A DNA stretch of 64,000 nucleotides from Branchipolynoe longqiensis (Eukaryota > Annelida > Polychaeta > Phyllodocida > Polynoidae), in the NCBI GenBank assembly GCA_030323885.1, contig CM059190.1, positions 88,635,865-88,699,864 on the forward strand. The letters are read 5' to 3'. A program made the position numbers and the translations under genes. Below are positions 63,360 to 64,000 of the stretch, piece after piece. The first letter of the stretch is position 1, and every line of letters begins with the position of its first letter. The notes below the pieces were generated by a model. That model made no database searches. It was not told where the DNA came from and saw nothing but the letters and a program-made list of their open reading frames with translations.

Positions 63360-64000
63360 TCCCATCACCCCACCACTCCCAATCCCACCCCACCTCCCAC
63401 CCTCCACCACCACACACCTCCACCATTCTCACCACTTCCAATCCCTTCACATGTTACCAACCCACCACCACTACCCACAACTCATGTCCCCACCCACTTC
63501 CCACCACCCACCTCATACCACCCAACTCCCACCAGCCACCACTCATATCAGCCCCCATCCAACTCCCACCACCCACCTCCCACCCCACCTCCCACCACTA
63601 AGGTTAGCCCCCACCCACCTCCCACCACCCACCTCCCACCACTAAGGTTAGCCCCCATCCACCTCCCACCACCCACATCCCACCACCCATCCCTGACAAC
63701 CACCTCCCACCACCCACCACCCACCGCCCACCACCCACCTCACACCGTCCCCCGGTCACCTCACCCCCCCACCTCAACCATTAATGCTCACCCCCACCAC
63801 TCCACATATTACCCCACATTCCACCCATCCACCACTCCACATATTACCCCACACACACTCTCACACCCTCCACATATTACCCCACATTCCACCACTCCCA
63901 CCACCTATACATATTATCCCACATTCCATCACGCTCACACCCTCCACATATTACCCCACATTCCACCACTCTCATACACTCCACATATTACCCCACATTC
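63360..64000. repeat. CCACCCACCTCC array, running off the window
   Basis: The first part consists of CCACCCACCTCCCACCAC words with two copies of CACTAAGGTTAGCCCCCA. From about 63800 a unit with CCACATATTACCCCACATTC repeats about six times. Open frames (histidine/proline-rich) are artefacts. Confidence 0.9.

Noticed and set aside
43362..64000. Downstream exons of the nicotinic receptor gene
   Set aside because: Looked for codons of the conserved motifs (W-x-D-Y-like, IWKPD) on the plus strand with splice sites; none found, so no further exon is claimed.

Overview
This is intronic and intergenic DNA from a repeat-rich animal genome, most likely a marine invertebrate. The evidence is spliceosomal sites around an animal receptor exon, tRNA-derived SINEs with a central domain resembling the invertebrate MetaSINE type, DIRS-like and Ngaro-like tyrosine-recombinase retroelements, an ISL2EU-like DNA transposon relic, many MITE families and abundant minisatellites. 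The phylum cannot be fixed from the sequence alone. There is no bacterial-style gene organisation and no rRNA gene, CRISPR array or credible functional tRNA gene.

The one host coding feature I can support is a 45-nt exon at 43317-43361 (+), encoding DEKNQIMTTNVWLEQ. It is a small ligand-binding-domain exon of a nicotinic acetylcholine receptor subunit, with a clear acceptor and donor. No other exon of that gene was found, so the flanking introns seem very long and full of transposons.

Layout. 0-13.4 kb: SINEs and MITEs, including most members of a TA-flanked MITE family (family A) whose ends are conserved but whose cores differ. 13.8-17.3 kb: a GC-box-rich patch, a 19-bp and a 44-bp tandem array. 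18.5-21.5 kb: a pogo-like MITE next to a complete small non-autonomous LTR retrotransposon (18961-21450). 22-26 kb: MITEs, minisatellites, nested insertions. 26.8-29.5 kb: relic of an ISL2EU-like transposon (YqaJ nuclease convergent with a THAP/DDE transposase). 30.1-30.6 kb: assembly gap. 31-40 kb: pogo-like MITEs, pyrimidine tract, tandem arrays. 43.3 kb: receptor exon. 46.2-51.6 kb: DIRS-like element with inverted termini and a miniature palindromic relative beside it. 51.9-52.9 kb: relic of a second retroelement family. 57.6-62.2 kb: a longer Ngaro-like element of that same family (gag, RT, RNase H, tyrosine recombinase, split repeats). 62.2-64 kb: AT repeats, one SINE and a CCACC-rich array.

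Nested insertions give a partial chronology. MetaSINE copies are interrupted by an 8-bp-TSD MITE (family F), a family F copy is interrupted by a family A element, one MetaSINE carries two family A insertions 13 bases apart, and the 44-bp tandem array carries a family E MITE. Coordinates of repeat edges without visible target-site duplications are approximate.
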